A DNA stretch of 64,000 nt, taken from contig NZ_CP120635.1 in NCBI RefSeq assembly GCF_021353295.2, positions 3,377,501 through 3,441,500 of the forward strand. The letters run 5' to 3'. The position numbers and the translations under genes are program-made. Positions 35,265-44,276 of the stretch are shown here, in pieces (within the stretch, counting starts at the first letter, position 1; each line of letters opens with the position of its first letter). This stretch comes from Pseudodesulfovibrio thermohalotolerans. Its GTDB lineage: Bacteria > Desulfobacterota > Desulfovibrionia > Desulfovibrionales > Desulfovibrionaceae. Under the pieces are notes generated by a model. It saw only the letters and a program-made list of their open reading frames with translations, searched no databases and was not told the DNA's origin.

Positions 35265-37676
35265 CTATTCGTCGATGGGACGGGTGTAGTCGCACCCTTT
35301 TTTCGGGCAGGCGATGTGCTCGCCCTTGTCCTTGGAACTCTTGCGCACCAGGATGGGATGATCGCATTTGGGGCACGGCTCGTTGATGGGCCAGTTCCAA
35401 ACCGCGTAATCGCACTTGGGGTACTCCGAGCAGGAGTAGAATATCTTGCCCCGACGCGAGGACTTTTCCACCAGCTCGCCCGAGCAGCCTTCACGCGGGC
35501 ACGGGACGCCCGTGGAAAACGGCGCAGCGTAGGTGCAGTCCGGATAGTTGGAGCAGGCGATGAACCTGGAGCCGGTGCGCGCCTTCTTGAGCAGCAGCTC
35601 GCCGCCGCAATCGGGGCAGACGCCGACCACCTCGGGCTTTTCGGACTCCACCACCTTGATGTTGCCATCTTCGTCTCGGGTGAAATTGACGATGGACTTG
35701 CAGTCCGGATAGCCGGTGCAGCCCAGAAACTCGCCGCGCCGGGACTGCTTGATGGCCATGGGGCGGCCGCACTTCTCGCAGGTCACTCCAGTGTCCTCGG
35801 GCTTTTCGCGCTCCACCACCTGAATGTTGCCTTCTTCGTCGCGGGTGAAGTTCTTGATGGTCCGGCAGGCCGGGAAGCCGGTGCAACCCAGGAATTCGCC
35901 TGTCTTGCCGAACTTGATGGCCATGGGCTTGCCGCAATTCTCGCAGACGACGTCCGTGACCTGCTGGGAGCGTCCCATCTCGGTGCGGGCCTTCTCAAGA
36001 GTGGGATAGAAATCGTTGCCGAAATTCCGGAGCAGCTCCTCCCAGTTCTTCTTGCCGTCGGCCACGTCGTCGAGCAGGGACTCCATCTGGGCGGTGAAGC
36101 TCACGTCCATGAGAGCCTGGAAATGCTCGGAGAGCTGGTCGGACACGGTAAAGCCCAATTCGGTGGGCACGAACCGTTTCTCCTCCAGCTTGGCATACTC
36201 GCGCTCAAGCAGGGTGGAAATAATGGCCGCATAGGTGGACGGCCGCCCGATGCCCAGCTCCTCCAGGGTCTTGACCAAGGATGCTTCCGAATAGCGGGCC
36301 GGGGGCTGAGTGAACTTCTGTTCCTTTTTCAGCTCGTTGAGCTTGAGGGTCTCGCCCTCGTGCAGCTTGGGCAGCTCCACGTCCTCATCGGTCTTGGCCT
36401 TGTCCATGGCGGCCAGGAAACCGGCGAAGAGCAGCCGCTCGCCCTTGGCGCGCCACACGGTCTGCGGGGCCGAAACGAGCACGGTGGTATCCCAGAAGGT
36501 GGCCGCTGCCATCTGCGAGGCCACGAACCGCTGCCAGACGAGCCGATAGAGCTTGTACTGCTCGGATGGCAGATAGCTCTTCACGCTCTCGGGCGTAATG
36601 GTCACGTCAACGGGCCGGATGGCTTCGTGCGCGTCCTGCGCGCCGCCCTTGGTCTTGAAATTTCGGGTCTTCGGCGGATAGTAGTCCGCGCCGAACTGCT
36701 CGATAATCAGTTCCTTCGTGGCCTCCTGCGCCTCTTGGGCGATACGCACGGAGTCGGTACGCATGTAGGTGATGAGCGCGGTGGTGCCGCGCGCGCCGAG
36801 TTCGACGCCTTCGTAGAGCCGCTGGGCGATGGACATGGTCCGCTTGGCGGAGTAGCCCATGCGCCGGTTGGCGTCCTGTTGCAGAGTGGAGGTGATGTAC
36901 GGCGGCAGGGGCTGGCGCTTGCGCTGCTTCTCCTGCACGGAGTCCACAAGGAACTCGCCCTTTTCCAACTGCTCCTGCAAAGTCTCCGCCTGGTCCGCGT
37001 TGGACACGTGATTGACGCCCGGCTTGACCGCCTTGCCTTCGAGCTTGTGCAGATCCATCCAGAACGGCGGCGGATTCTCGCCTTCGAGAAAAACCTTGAA
37101 GGGCCAGTACTCGTCGGCCTTGAAGGCGCGCCGCTCCTTCTCGCGCTCCACCAGAATCTTAAGGGCCACGGACTGCACGCGCCCGGCCGAGATGCCGCGC
37201 TTCACATTCTTCCACAGGATGGGGGAAATCTTGTAGCCCACCAGCCGATCCAGGATGCGCCGGGCCTGCTGGGAGTCGAAGAGATTCTCGTTGAGCTCCT
37301 GGGCGTGTTCAAGGGCGTCCTTGACAGCCCGGGACGTGATTTCGTTGAACTGAATCCGGCGGATGTTGTCATTGACCGGCTTGAGCAGTTCGGCCACATG
37401 CCAGGCGATTGCCTCTCCCTCGCGGTCCGGGTCAGGCGCGAGATAGACGGTGTCCGCCTTCTTGGCCGAGGCTCGCAGCCGTTTCACCACGTCCTCCTTG
37501 CCCTGGATGATCTCATAATGCGGGGCGAAGTTGTTTTCCTCGTCCACGCCCAGATCGCGTGTGGGCAGGTCTCGCACGTGGCCCACAGAGGCATCCACAA
37601 TGTAATCCTTGCCCAGGAATTTGGAGATAGTCTTCACCTTGGCGGGGGACTCGACGATAATCAGGTCTTTCGGCAT
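35265..37676 (-). CDS. topA: DNA topoisomerase I
   Basis: An 803-residue type IA topoisomerase that relaxes negative supercoils. Toprim: LIIVESPAKVKTISKFLG and APDPDREGEAIAWH (DPDxE). Active-site tyrosine is in ITYMRTDSVR. The C-terminus (~585-803) has five Topo_C zinc ribbons: CENCGKP...C, CEKCGRP...CTGYPDC, CPDCGGE...CSNYPDC, CPREGCSGE...CSEYPKC, CPKCDHP...CPKKGC. The last begins with the same fold but lacks one aromatic. Five ribbons is at the high end for bacterial TopA. The 284-bp gap downstream has AAGGCCGCTC/GAGCGGCCTT (35030-35055), a possible terminator, and no gene. Confidence 0.98.
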   Translation of the reverse strand: MPKDLIIVESPAKVKTISKFLGKDYIVDASVGHVRDLPTRDLGVDEENNFAPHYEIIQGKEDVVKRLRASAKKADTVYLAPDPDREGEAIAWHVAELLKPVNDNIRRIQFNEITSRAVKDALEHAQELNENLFDSQQARRILDRLVGYKISPILWKNVKRGISAGRVQSVALKILVEREKERRAFKADEYWPFKVFLEGENPPPFWMDLHKLEGKAVKPGVNHVSNADQAETLQEQLEKGEFLVDSVQEKQRKRQPLPPYITSTLQQDANRRMGYSAKRTMSIAQRLYEGVELGARGTTALITYMRTDSVRIAQEAQEATKELIIEQFGADYYPPKTRNFKTKGGAQDAHEAIRPVDVTITPESVKSYLPSEQYKLYRLVWQRFVASQMAAATFWDTTVLVSAPQTVWRAKGERLLFAGFLAAMDKAKTDEDVELPKLHEGETLKLNELKKEQKFTQPPARYSEASLVKTLEELGIGRPSTYAAIISTLLEREYAKLEEKRFVPTELGFTVSDQLSEHFQALMDVSFTAQMESLLDDVADGKKNWEELLRNFGNDFYPTLEKARTEMGRSQQVTDVVCENCGKPMAIKFGKTGEFLGCTGFPACRTIKNFTRDEEGNIQVVEREKPEDTGVTCEKCGRPMAIKQSRRGEFLGCTGYPDCKSIVNFTRDEDGNIKVVESEKPEVVGVCPDCGGELLLKKARTGSRFIACSNYPDCTYAAPFSTGVPCPREGCSGELVEKSSRRGKIFYSCSEYPKCDYAVWNWPINEPCPKCDHPILVRKSSKDKGEHIACPKKGCDYTRPIDE

Positions 37677-38046
37677 GTTGCGGCTCTCATATCAGACTGT
37701 GGAAAAATGCGCGATTGCGCTCCCGCATCCGCGCCCTCTTCGACAGGCTGCAAGATTGTGTGTCCGGTTCGTGTTGCCGGATTCGGGGCTCGGCCTTTCC
37801 GAGAACCATTCCCGGTAGACTGAGGGGGGTCTATGCCCGGTTTTTCGCCAATTCGTCAAGCCTCTATATATAGATAATGGGTGAAACGCACTTTTTCCTT
37901 TATTGAGCAGCCTGCCATTCCGCCTCGCCTTGTCGCTGCTTTTTCATACACAGGCAACATTCCGTCACTCGTTCGTAAGGCTTCCGACGAATGCGGCGCG
38001 TATGTTCTTCGAAACATATAACGCACTTGCATTCAAGGAGAAAAGA
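37677..38046 (+). other. 370-bp divergent intergenic region (topA / HD gene)
   Basis: No gene is seen. It must hold the topA promoter (reading left) and that of the HD gene (reading right). A TATATATAGATAAT stretch at 37865-37878 is the most promoter-like part for rightward transcription, but no good -35 box is in register. CAAGGAGAAAAGA just before 38047 is the Shine-Dalgarno of the HD gene. Confidence 0.5.
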
Positions 38047-39177
38047 ATGTCTTCCGAACACCTCAATCGTCGTGATTTCCTGAAAATCGGCGCCCTGGCC
38101 GGTGCAGCCGCCGCCGTCTCAGCCGTGCCCGTCCGCGCCATGGCCGCCCCGGCTGTCCGCACCCTTGAAGAGTGCATGTCCATGACCCCCGAAGCCATGG
38201 CCGACGCCTCCGGTCCGGTCTCCGCCTCCTGGCGGTCCATCCTGAAGGCCGCCGCCGCGATCCGCAACCCGGCCATCCGCGCAAGCGTCGAGCAGATCCT
38301 GAACAACCCCACGCCCTCCGTCATCAAGGGCATGAGCGGCTCCAACAAAAAGGCCATCTACAAGGAACTTTCCGCCAAGGGACTCATCGAGGGCGTATCC
38401 GAAGCCGATTTTCTGCCCCCGGCGGCCAGCGCCGACGCTTCTCCCCAGCCCTTCCGCTCCGCTCCCGGCAGCGGCTACCAGAGCCATCACGCCTACCCGG
38501 GCGGACTGTGTACCCACACCGGCCTGAACACCCGCGTGTCCATCGCCCTGTATGACGGCTACCGCGAAGTCTACGACTACATGCTCGACCGCGACGTGGT
38601 CATCGCCGCGCAGCTTCTTCACGACCTGCACAAGCCGTGGGTCTTCCAGTGGGACGCCAACGGCGAGTCCCGCACCGAGCGCAAGCTGGCCGGAACCGGC
38701 GAGCACCACACCCTGGGCGTGGCCGAGTCCATCGCCCGCAGGCTCCCCGCCGACGTCATCGTCGCCCAGGCCTGCGCCCACAACCATCCGCGCACCGAAA
38801 AGGACGAGGCCCAGGTCGTTGGCTGGCTGACCGCCGCTTCGGTCATCGCTGGCGTCGACCCCGTCGCCTACGGTCTGCTCGCCAAGGGCGGCAAGACCCT
38901 GCCCATGCCCCGCCGCCAGGAGGGATTCGTCACCCACCTCGGCGACCACGACTGGGTTCTCACCGTGCCCGCGTGCCAGTGGATTCTCCCGACCATGGAG
39001 AAAGTGGCCATGCGCGACTACGGCATTTCCAAAAGCGACCTCAAGGCCAAACCGTTCAACCAGTTCCGCAACTACGTCTTCTCCCAGGCGACCATCATGT
39101 CCCTGTACGAGACTTACGCCGCCAAGGGCGAAGCGGAACTCGTCCGCACCATCCATTCCATAGTCACCCCCGCCTAA
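38047..39177 (+). CDS. Tat-exported HD-domain protein, unknown
   Basis: A 376-residue protein. Residues 1-~34 are a Tat signal peptide (NRRDFLKIGALAGAAAAVSA), so the protein folds with its cofactor before export. The body resembles an HD phosphohydrolase fold: H157 (CTHTGLN), H192-D193 with K196 (LLHDLHKPW, like HDxxK), H220/H221 (GEHHTLG) and H245/H247 (AHNHP). A two-metal site is plausible. HD enzymes act mostly on cytoplasmic nucleotides, so a periplasmic one is unusual. The strong Shine-Dalgarno AAGGAG fixes the ATG. It stands alone, with a hairpin after it. Substrate unknown. Confidence 0.75.
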   Translation: MSSEHLNRRDFLKIGALAGAAAAVSAVPVRAMAAPAVRTLEECMSMTPEAMADASGPVSASWRSILKAAAAIRNPAIRASVEQILNNPTPSVIKGMSGSNKKAIYKELSAKGLIEGVSEADFLPPAASADASPQPFRSAPGSGYQSHHAYPGGLCTHTGLNTRVSIALYDGYREVYDYMLDRDVVIAAQLLHDLHKPWVFQWDANGESRTERKLAGTGEHHTLGVAESIARRLPADVIVAQACAHNHPRTEKDEAQVVGWLTAASVIAGVDPVAYGLLAKGGKTLPMPRRQEGFVTHLGDHDWVLTVPACQWILPTMEKVAMRDYGISKSDLKAKPFNQFRNYVFSQATIMSLYETYAAKGEAELVRTIHSIVTPA

Positions 39178-39189
39178 GGCGGTCACACC

Positions 39190-39221
39190 CCGCCCGGACG
39201 CATCCCGCAGCGTCCGGGCGG
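39190..39221 (+). terminator. Hairpin terminator after the HD gene
   Basis: CCGCCCGGACGC / GCGTCCGGGCGG, 12-bp perfect stem with an 8-base loop, followed by CCTCCTT. No strong U-run. Confidence 0.6.
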
Positions 39222-39600
39222 CCTCCTTGGCCCGATGCAAGGTGAACGCCCCGACCAAAATTTTTTCCCCCCTCCGGCCGGCCCCATCCCTTTTTCCCTG
39301 ATTTCGCACGGCCGCCCCGCCTACGCGGCAGTCCGCGCCGTCTCTGCAATCCCGGACCGAAACCGTAAACTCGGCGGTTTTTATAAAAATCAGACCGCGC
39401 AGGGCGAAGAATGTTCGCCCCATGGACCGCCGTGCGCACTAGAGAAAATCTAGACTTAACTTTCCGGCAACATTGCCCTTTTCAAGGTGGTTACAGTTCC
39501 GGTAAAATTTCGGGTGGTTAGGCGGCGTAAAGTCATGGTATAAGCCTGTACACGCTGGACGAATACGAAAAATCATCATTAATTCATTAAACTAATTGAG
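39222..39600 (+). other. Gene-free upstream region of the YggS gene
   Basis: About 380 bp with no gene. It contains the CTAGA-N5-TCTAG palindrome (39439-39453) and then AT-rich sequence up to the hairpin at 39601. GTCATGGTATAAGCC (39532-39546) could be a -10 element (TATAAG), without a clear -35. Confidence 0.5.
39439..39453. promoter_or_regulatory. Palindrome CTAGA-GAAAA-TCTAG (possible operator)
   Basis: A 5+5 bp inverted repeat in an otherwise GC-rich genome. The same core with the same flank (CTAGAGA...TCTAGACT) lies upstream of nrdJ at 56938. Possible binding site of a dimeric regulator. Confidence 0.4.
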
Positions 39601-39640
39601 AATCGGGCCGATAAGAGCCAGTAAGGACAAGGCCCCGATT
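39601..39640 (+). other. Leader hairpin before the YggS gene
   Basis: AATCGGG-CC / GG-CCCGATT with one bulged C and a 21-base loop, followed by TTTAC, ending 13 bases before the ATG at 39654. It could be a weak attenuator or protect the leader; it sits on the ribosome-binding region (CAGGCGAGAC). Confidence 0.4.
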
Positions 39641-39653
39641 TTACAGGCGAGAC

Positions 39654-40361
39654 ATGAGCGACAGAAAACAGGAATTGGCCGAACGAACGGCCGAGGTTCG
39701 GGAAGCGCTGGCCAATGCCGCGAGGCAGGCCGGTCGCGCGCCTGAAGACGTGACCCTGGTTGCGGTTTCCAAACTGCACCCGGCCTCGGACATACGCGCG
39801 CTGGCCGAGACGGGCCAGGCCGAGTTCGGCGAAAACTACGTGCAGGAAGCCCTGTCCAAACAGGAAGATCTGGCCGGACTGGACGTGAACTGGCATTTCA
39901 TCGGCGGCCTTCAGACCAACAAGGCCAAATACGTGGCCGGAAAGTTCGCCCTGGTGCACAGCGTGGATTCCTCCAAGCTGGCCCGGGCATTGCACAACAA
40001 GGCCGTGAGCCTGGACACGGTGCAGGATATCCTGATCCAGGTGAACATAGCTGGCGAGACGCAGAAATCGGGAGTCGAAACCGAACGTCTTCCCGAGCTG
40101 GCCGAGGAGGTCCTCGGCATGGAAGGACTTCGCCTCGCCGGGTTGATGACCATGCCGCCGTTCTTCGACGATCCGGAACGCGCCAGGCCGGTGTTCGCCC
40201 GGCTGCGGGAACTGCGCGACCGACTCGAAACAAGGCTGGGCGTCAAGCTGCCCCATCTTTCCATGGGCATGACAGGGGATTTCGTCCCGGCCGTTGAGGA
40301 AGGGGCGACGTTGGTGCGCATCGGCACGAGAATTTTCGGAGCGCGGCCGCCGCGCGGCTAG
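39654..40361 (+). CDS. YggS-family pyridoxal-5'-phosphate homeostasis protein
   Basis: A 235-residue PLP-binding TIM-barrel protein (YggS/PLPBP/ProY family). PLP-lysine motif LVAVSKLHP; FGENYVQEA; WHFIGGLQTNKAKYV; LMTMPPF; HLSMGMTGDFVPAVEEGATLVRIGT-like phosphate-binding end. It has no known enzyme activity; it buffers PLP and affects amino-acid pools. It is followed after 18 bp by motA, so it may be co-transcribed with the stator genes, a chance coupling seen in related genomes. Confidence 0.93.
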   Translation: MSDRKQELAERTAEVREALANAARQAGRAPEDVTLVAVSKLHPASDIRALAETGQAEFGENYVQEALSKQEDLAGLDVNWHFIGGLQTNKAKYVAGKFALVHSVDSSKLARALHNKAVSLDTVQDILIQVNIAGETQKSGVETERLPELAEEVLGMEGLRLAGLMTMPPFFDDPERARPVFARLRELRDRLETRLGVKLPHLSMGMTGDFVPAVEEGATLVRIGTRIFGARPPRG

Positions 40362-40379
40362 GAACTAAGCGGAGACAGC

Positions 40380-41141
40380 ATGGATCTGGGTACCATAATA
40401 GGCATCGTCCTCTCCTTCGGACTGGTCTTGTCGGCCATTATGACCGGCTCCAGCCTGATTATATTCGTGTCCGTGCCCTCCCTGCTCATCGTGGTGGGCG
40501 GCACCATCGGAGCGGGCCTGGTCAACTACCCAATGAACTACATCATCGGGGTCATAGGGGTCATCAAGAACACCTTCTTCTCCAGCCTGGACTCCCCGGC
40601 CGAGGTCATCGACCGTTTCAAGGACTACGCCAACCGCGCCCGCCGCGAGGGCATCCTGTCCCTGGAGCCGCTCATCAAGGAAATCGACGACGACTACATG
40701 CGCAAGGGGCTGCAACTGACCGTTGACGGCCTGGAACCCCAGACCATCCAGGAGATCCTCGAAACCGAGATATCCTACCTGAGCGAGCGGCACGCCACCG
40801 GCGCGGACGTGGTCGGCGCGCTCGGCACCCTGGCGCCGGCCATGGGCATGATCGGCACGGTCATCGGCCTGGTCCAGATGCTCCAGACCATGAGCGACCC
40901 GTCCTCCATCGGCCCGGCCATGGCCGTGGCCCTGCTGACCACCCTCTACGGCGCCATCATCGCCAACCTGATCCTCAACCCCATGGCGGGCAAGCTCAAG
41001 GCGCGCAGCAAGGAGGAAATTCTCCTCCGCGAGATGATAATGGAAGGTATCCTGTCCATTTCCAAGGGCGAGAACCCTCGCATCATCGAGGAAAAGCTGA
41101 ACAGCTACCTGCCGCCCAAGGACCGCATCGTTTCCGATTAA
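40380..41141 (+). CDS. motA: Flagellar stator subunit MotA
   Basis: A 253-residue, four-helix stator protein that with MotB forms the ion channel driving rotation. N-terminal helices (LGTIIGIVLSFGLVLSAIM; LIIFVSVPSLLIVVGGTIG), a cytoplasmic loop with charged residues that contacts FliG (RRARREGILSLEPLIKEIDD region), then VGALGTLAPAMGMIGTVIGL and a last helix with PMAVALLTTLYGAIIANLI. Typical length. Head of the motA-motB-motB2-fliL-fliN-fliO-fliP run. Confidence 0.95.
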   Translation: MDLGTIIGIVLSFGLVLSAIMTGSSLIIFVSVPSLLIVVGGTIGAGLVNYPMNYIIGVIGVIKNTFFSSLDSPAEVIDRFKDYANRARREGILSLEPLIKEIDDDYMRKGLQLTVDGLEPQTIQEILETEISYLSERHATGADVVGALGTLAPAMGMIGTVIGLVQMLQTMSDPSSIGPAMAVALLTTLYGAIIANLILNPMAGKLKARSKEEILLREMIMEGILSISKGENPRIIEEKLNSYLPPKDRIVSD

Positions 41142-41165
41142 CCATCACGCCCGAGGGGGCGCGCC

Positions 41166-41987
41166 ATGGCCAAGAAAAAGAAAAGACAGAGCTGCGAGGA
41201 AATTCCTCTGTGGATGCTGACGTTCGCGGACTGCATGACGCTGATGCTGACGTTCTTCATCCTGCTCGTGTCCATGGCCACCATCGACCAGCGGCGCAAG
41301 CTGGTGGCGCTCGGCTCCATCATCGGCACCTTCGGGTTCAACAAGCAGAGCTACGACACCTTCTCCAAGGAAGACACCAAAAAGACCGTGGAGCCAGGCC
41401 CCATCGACACAGGGGATCTGGAGCCGCTTCAGTCCCTGAAATGGGAAGACGTGGACGCGGACATCAATTTTTCCTCGAACAGGTTCGTCCAGATCCTGTC
41501 CATCAACGCCAGCCTCCTTTTCGGGCCTGACGGCTCCGTCCTGAGTCCGGGAGGACGGGCCACCCTGGACCGCTTCATGCCCCTGTTGAGGCAGGTCGAA
41601 TATCCCCTGCTCCTGGCCGGGCACACTTCGGACATGCGCGACGAGCTCGGGCTGGACTACCAGCCCGGCGATGACGAGCAAAACCCGGACCTCTCCTGGA
41701 AACTCTCGCTCAACCGGACCCTGGCCATCTACAGCTATCTGCTGGCCAACGGCATGAGTCCGGACATGCTCCGGGTCGAGGCGTTCGGCAAATACCGCCC
41801 CCACTACCCGCCGAACTCAGCGGAAAACCGCGCCCGCAACCGGCGTGTGGACATCGTTCTGGACAAGCGCTCCAGCCGTCTGGGCGACCGCATAGTCGAG
41901 ACCGCGCCCGCGCCTCCGCGCCGGGACGACACCATGAGCGTCGACGGCTTTGAATTCGACGTCTCCACCCCTGCGGAGCTGCGTTAG
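41166..41987 (+). CDS. motB: Flagellar stator subunit MotB (first copy)
   Basis: A 273-residue stator with one N-terminal TM helix carrying the ion-binding aspartate D22 (LWMLTFADCMTLMLTFFILL). The C-terminal half is an OmpA/MotB peptidoglycan-binding domain (LLAGHTSDMRDEL, RVEAFGKYRPHYP, NRARNRRVDIVL). The basic N-terminus (KKKKR) is typical. It follows motA by 24 bp and precedes a second MotB by 2 bp. Confidence 0.93.
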   Translation: MAKKKKRQSCEEIPLWMLTFADCMTLMLTFFILLVSMATIDQRRKLVALGSIIGTFGFNKQSYDTFSKEDTKKTVEPGPIDTGDLEPLQSLKWEDVDADINFSSNRFVQILSINASLLFGPDGSVLSPGGRATLDRFMPLLRQVEYPLLLAGHTSDMRDELGLDYQPGDDEQNPDLSWKLSLNRTLAIYSYLLANGMSPDMLRVEAFGKYRPHYPPNSAENRARNRRVDIVLDKRSSRLGDRIVETAPAPPRRDDTMSVDGFEFDVSTPAELR

Positions 41988-41989
41988 CC

Positions 41990-42715
41990 ATGGCCAGAAA
42001 GAAAAAGGAAGAGCCCTGTCCGCCCCTGGCCCTGTGGCTGGTGACGTTTTCGGACCTCATGACCCTGTTGCTGACGTTCTTCGTCCTGCTCCTGTCCATG
42101 GCCTCCATGGACAACGCCATCCTCACCAAGGTCACGCTGACCACGGCGGACCTCGGCCTGCTCGACAGGCGCGGCTCGGGCCGGGTCAGCGTGAAGGAGC
42201 GGTTGATCGTGGACCTCATGGAGAAGCCGTGGGAAGTGCTCGACAAGCAGCAGCGGATCAAGGACCTGCTCTTTCCGGACGACACCCTGCCGGACGAGAT
42301 CAGCAAGTCCCGGCTCGACGACAACCTCGACGTCCTGGCCAAGCAGGACGGCGTGGCCCTGGTCTTCTCCGACCAGATTCTTTTCGCGCCCGGCAAGGCC
42401 GAGCTGTCCGACCTCGGCAGGTTCCTCATAGACCGGCTGGTGCCGATGATGACCCAGACCGACGCACCTATCAACGTGGCCGGGCACACCGATGCCTCGG
42501 ACGCCGCGCAGACGCCGCTGGAACTGTCCGGCGACCGCGCCCTGGCGGTGCTCGCCTACCTCGTGGACAAGGGCGTGCCCAACTCGCGATTTTCCCTGTC
42601 CGCTTACGGCGACGCCTTCCCGGTGGTCGACGATACGGGCAGGCGGATAGCCTCGCCCAAAAACCGACGGGTGGAGATACTGCTCAAGACCGCCCGCCCC
42701 ATCGGCGGCTACTGA
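41990..42715 (+). CDS. MotB-like stator subunit (second copy)
   Basis: A 241-residue paralogue of the preceding MotB. The channel aspartate D22 is kept (LWLVTFSDLMTLLLTFFVLL). The OmpA-like domain has VAGHTDASDAAQTPLEL and SLSAYGDAFPVV, NRRVEILLKT. The two copies differ in length and share only the motifs, so this is an old duplication. The start is 2 bases after the first motB stop. Only one motA is in the window, so a heteromeric stator or two stator types sharing MotA are possible. Confidence 0.88.
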   Translation: MARKKKEEPCPPLALWLVTFSDLMTLLLTFFVLLLSMASMDNAILTKVTLTTADLGLLDRRGSGRVSVKERLIVDLMEKPWEVLDKQQRIKDLLFPDDTLPDEISKSRLDDNLDVLAKQDGVALVFSDQILFAPGKAELSDLGRFLIDRLVPMMTQTDAPINVAGHTDASDAAQTPLELSGDRALAVLAYLVDKGVPNSRFSLSAYGDAFPVVDDTGRRIASPKNRRVEILLKTARPIGGY

Positions 42716-42793
42716 CGGGCCTAAAGTTGGCCTGGAAAATTACGACGATTGACGATAAGCATTTTGACAACATCCAGCAGGAAGGAAACTGCC

Positions 42794-43294
42794 ATGGCCG
42801 AAGACGAAATCCAGGAAGACGGAAAAAAGAAAAAGAGCGGTCTGCTCAAGTGGATCATCATCGTCGTTCTGCTGGCGGGACTGGGCGTGGGCGGCTACTT
42901 CGTCTACACCATGTACATCGCCGCGCCCGACGAAAATGCGACCGCCCAGGATGACGCCTCGGGCGATCCCGCCCAACCGGCCGAGCAACTGGAGGGCCAG
43001 ATCGTGGCCCTGCCCACGTTCCTGGTCAACCTGGCCGACCCCCTCGGACGCCGATACCTCAAACTCGGCGTGGAGGTCGAGGTGCGCGATAGCGACGCCC
43101 AGGCCGCTCTGACCAAGTACGAAGCCAAGATCAAGGACACCCTGCTCCTGCTTCTTTCGAGCAAGACCTACGACGGCCTGTCCACCATGCAGGCCAAGGT
43201 GGAACTCAAGCAGGAGATCGCCGACCGCCTCAATCAGATCATCGGCAACGGCGGCGTATTGCGGGTCTACATCACGGAAATGGTCATTCAGTAG
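42794..43294 (+). CDS. fliL: Flagellar basal body-associated protein FliL
   Basis: A 166-residue single-pass protein that surrounds and supports the stator. TM helix ~17-42 (GLLKWIIIVVLLAGLGVGGY), acidic linker, then a SPFH-like periplasmic domain (IVALPTFLVNLADPLGRRYL). The ATG at 42794 has AAGGAA upstream; upstream frame extension is unneeded. 78 bp after motB2. Confidence 0.94.
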   Translation: MAEDEIQEDGKKKKSGLLKWIIIVVLLAGLGVGGYFVYTMYIAAPDENATAQDDASGDPAQPAEQLEGQIVALPTFLVNLADPLGRRYLKLGVEVEVRDSDAQAALTKYEAKIKDTLLLLLSSKTYDGLSTMQAKVELKQEIADRLNQIIGNGGVLRVYITEMVIQ

Positions 43295-43378
43295 CACGCT
43301 TCTTGCTAGTTTCGTATCGGGACGTCCCGATTTTTGACGGCCCGGACGAAGAACAATGAATTCAACGAGGTGAGCGAC

Positions 43379-43903
43379 ATGGCTGACGATCAGGACAAAC
43401 TCGCGCAGGAATGGGCCGACGCCCTTCTTGAAAATGGCGACGTGACCGATCCTTCCGAGGCGGAGAGCGCCGACATGGGAAATGACGACGAGGCCCTGGC
43501 CGACGAATGGGCGGCAGCCCTGGCGGAATCCGAACAGGAGGAAGTCAGGCACGAAAAGGAGCAGGCGTTCCTGTCCACCCGGACCCACGATTACGACCTG
43601 CCCGACATGGGCCCGGACGCCAAGGCCGGAAGCACCTCCGGCAAGCGCGACCTGGACTTCATCCTGGACATTCCGCTGGAAGTCTCGGCCGAACTCGGCC
43701 GCACCAAGCTTCTCATCAACGAGCTTCTACAACTGGGACAGGGCTCGGTGGTCGAGCTGAACAAGCTGGCCGGCGAACCCCTCGAAATCTACGTCAACGG
43801 CAAGCTGGTGGCGCGCGGCGAGGCCGTGGTCATCAACGAAAAATTCGGCATCCGGCTGACGGACATCATCAGTCCCATCGAGCGGGTGAAGCAGCTTGGC
43901 TAG
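43379..43903 (+). CDS. fliN: Flagellar motor switch protein FliN
   Basis: A 174-residue C-ring subunit. Residues 1-~90 are an acidic, variable extension (ADEWAAALAESEQEEVRHEK). Residues ~95-174 are the SpoA (surface-presentation) domain: DLDFILDIPLEVSAELGRTK and LGQGSVVELNKLAGEPLEIY, GIRLTDIISPIERV. It is longer than E. coli FliN (137), as in other bacteria with an N-terminal extension that binds CheC/FliY-type partners. The ATG at 43379 follows GAGGTGAGCGAC. Confidence 0.94.
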   Translation: MADDQDKLAQEWADALLENGDVTDPSEAESADMGNDDEALADEWAAALAESEQEEVRHEKEQAFLSTRTHDYDLPDMGPDAKAGSTSGKRDLDFILDIPLEVSAELGRTKLLINELLQLGQGSVVELNKLAGEPLEIYVNGKLVARGEAVVINEKFGIRLTDIISPIERVKQLG

Positions 43904-44276
43904 CCCGGCTCCTGTCAACGTCGCCGCCCCCATGGAACTTCCGGCTGTGGATTCGGGAACCACCCTCCTGACCACCGCCGGCTACCTGTTCCTGCTGCTC
44001 GGCGTCATTTTTCTGGCTTACTGGCTGCTCAAACGGTTCGGCGTGCCCAGCGCGCTGACCTCGGGCGGTCCCGGCGGCCCGAGGCTGGTCAACCGTCTCA
44101 TGCTCGGAAACCGCCAATCGCTGACCGTGGTGCGCTACCGCGACAAGGACCTGCTGCTGGGCGTGACCGAACACGAGATCACCCTGCTCTCCGAGTCGGA
44201 AGCAGCGCCCGAGCCGGAACGCCCGGAACGCAAGAACTTCGCTTCGATCCTCAAGAGGAACGCGGGCCATGAGTAG
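43896..44276 (+). CDS. fliO: Flagellar biosynthesis protein FliO
   Basis: A ~126-residue export-gate assembly factor with a single TM helix (~27-46, LLTTAGYLFLLLGVIFLAYW) and a basic cytoplasmic domain with RLMLGNRQSLTVVRYRDKDL and LLGVTEHEITLL, the FliO fold. The start is probably TTG at 43896 overlapping the fliN stop; the next possible start is ATG 43932, which would still keep the TM helix. The 3' end overlaps fliP. FliO scaffolds assembly of the FliP/Q/R core. Confidence 0.82.
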   Translation: MASPAPVNVAAPMELPAVDSGTTLLTTAGYLFLLLGVIFLAYWLLKRFGVPSALTSGGPGGPRLVNRLMLGNRQSLTVVRYRDKDLLLGVTEHEITLLSESEAAPEPERPERKNFASILKRNAGHE

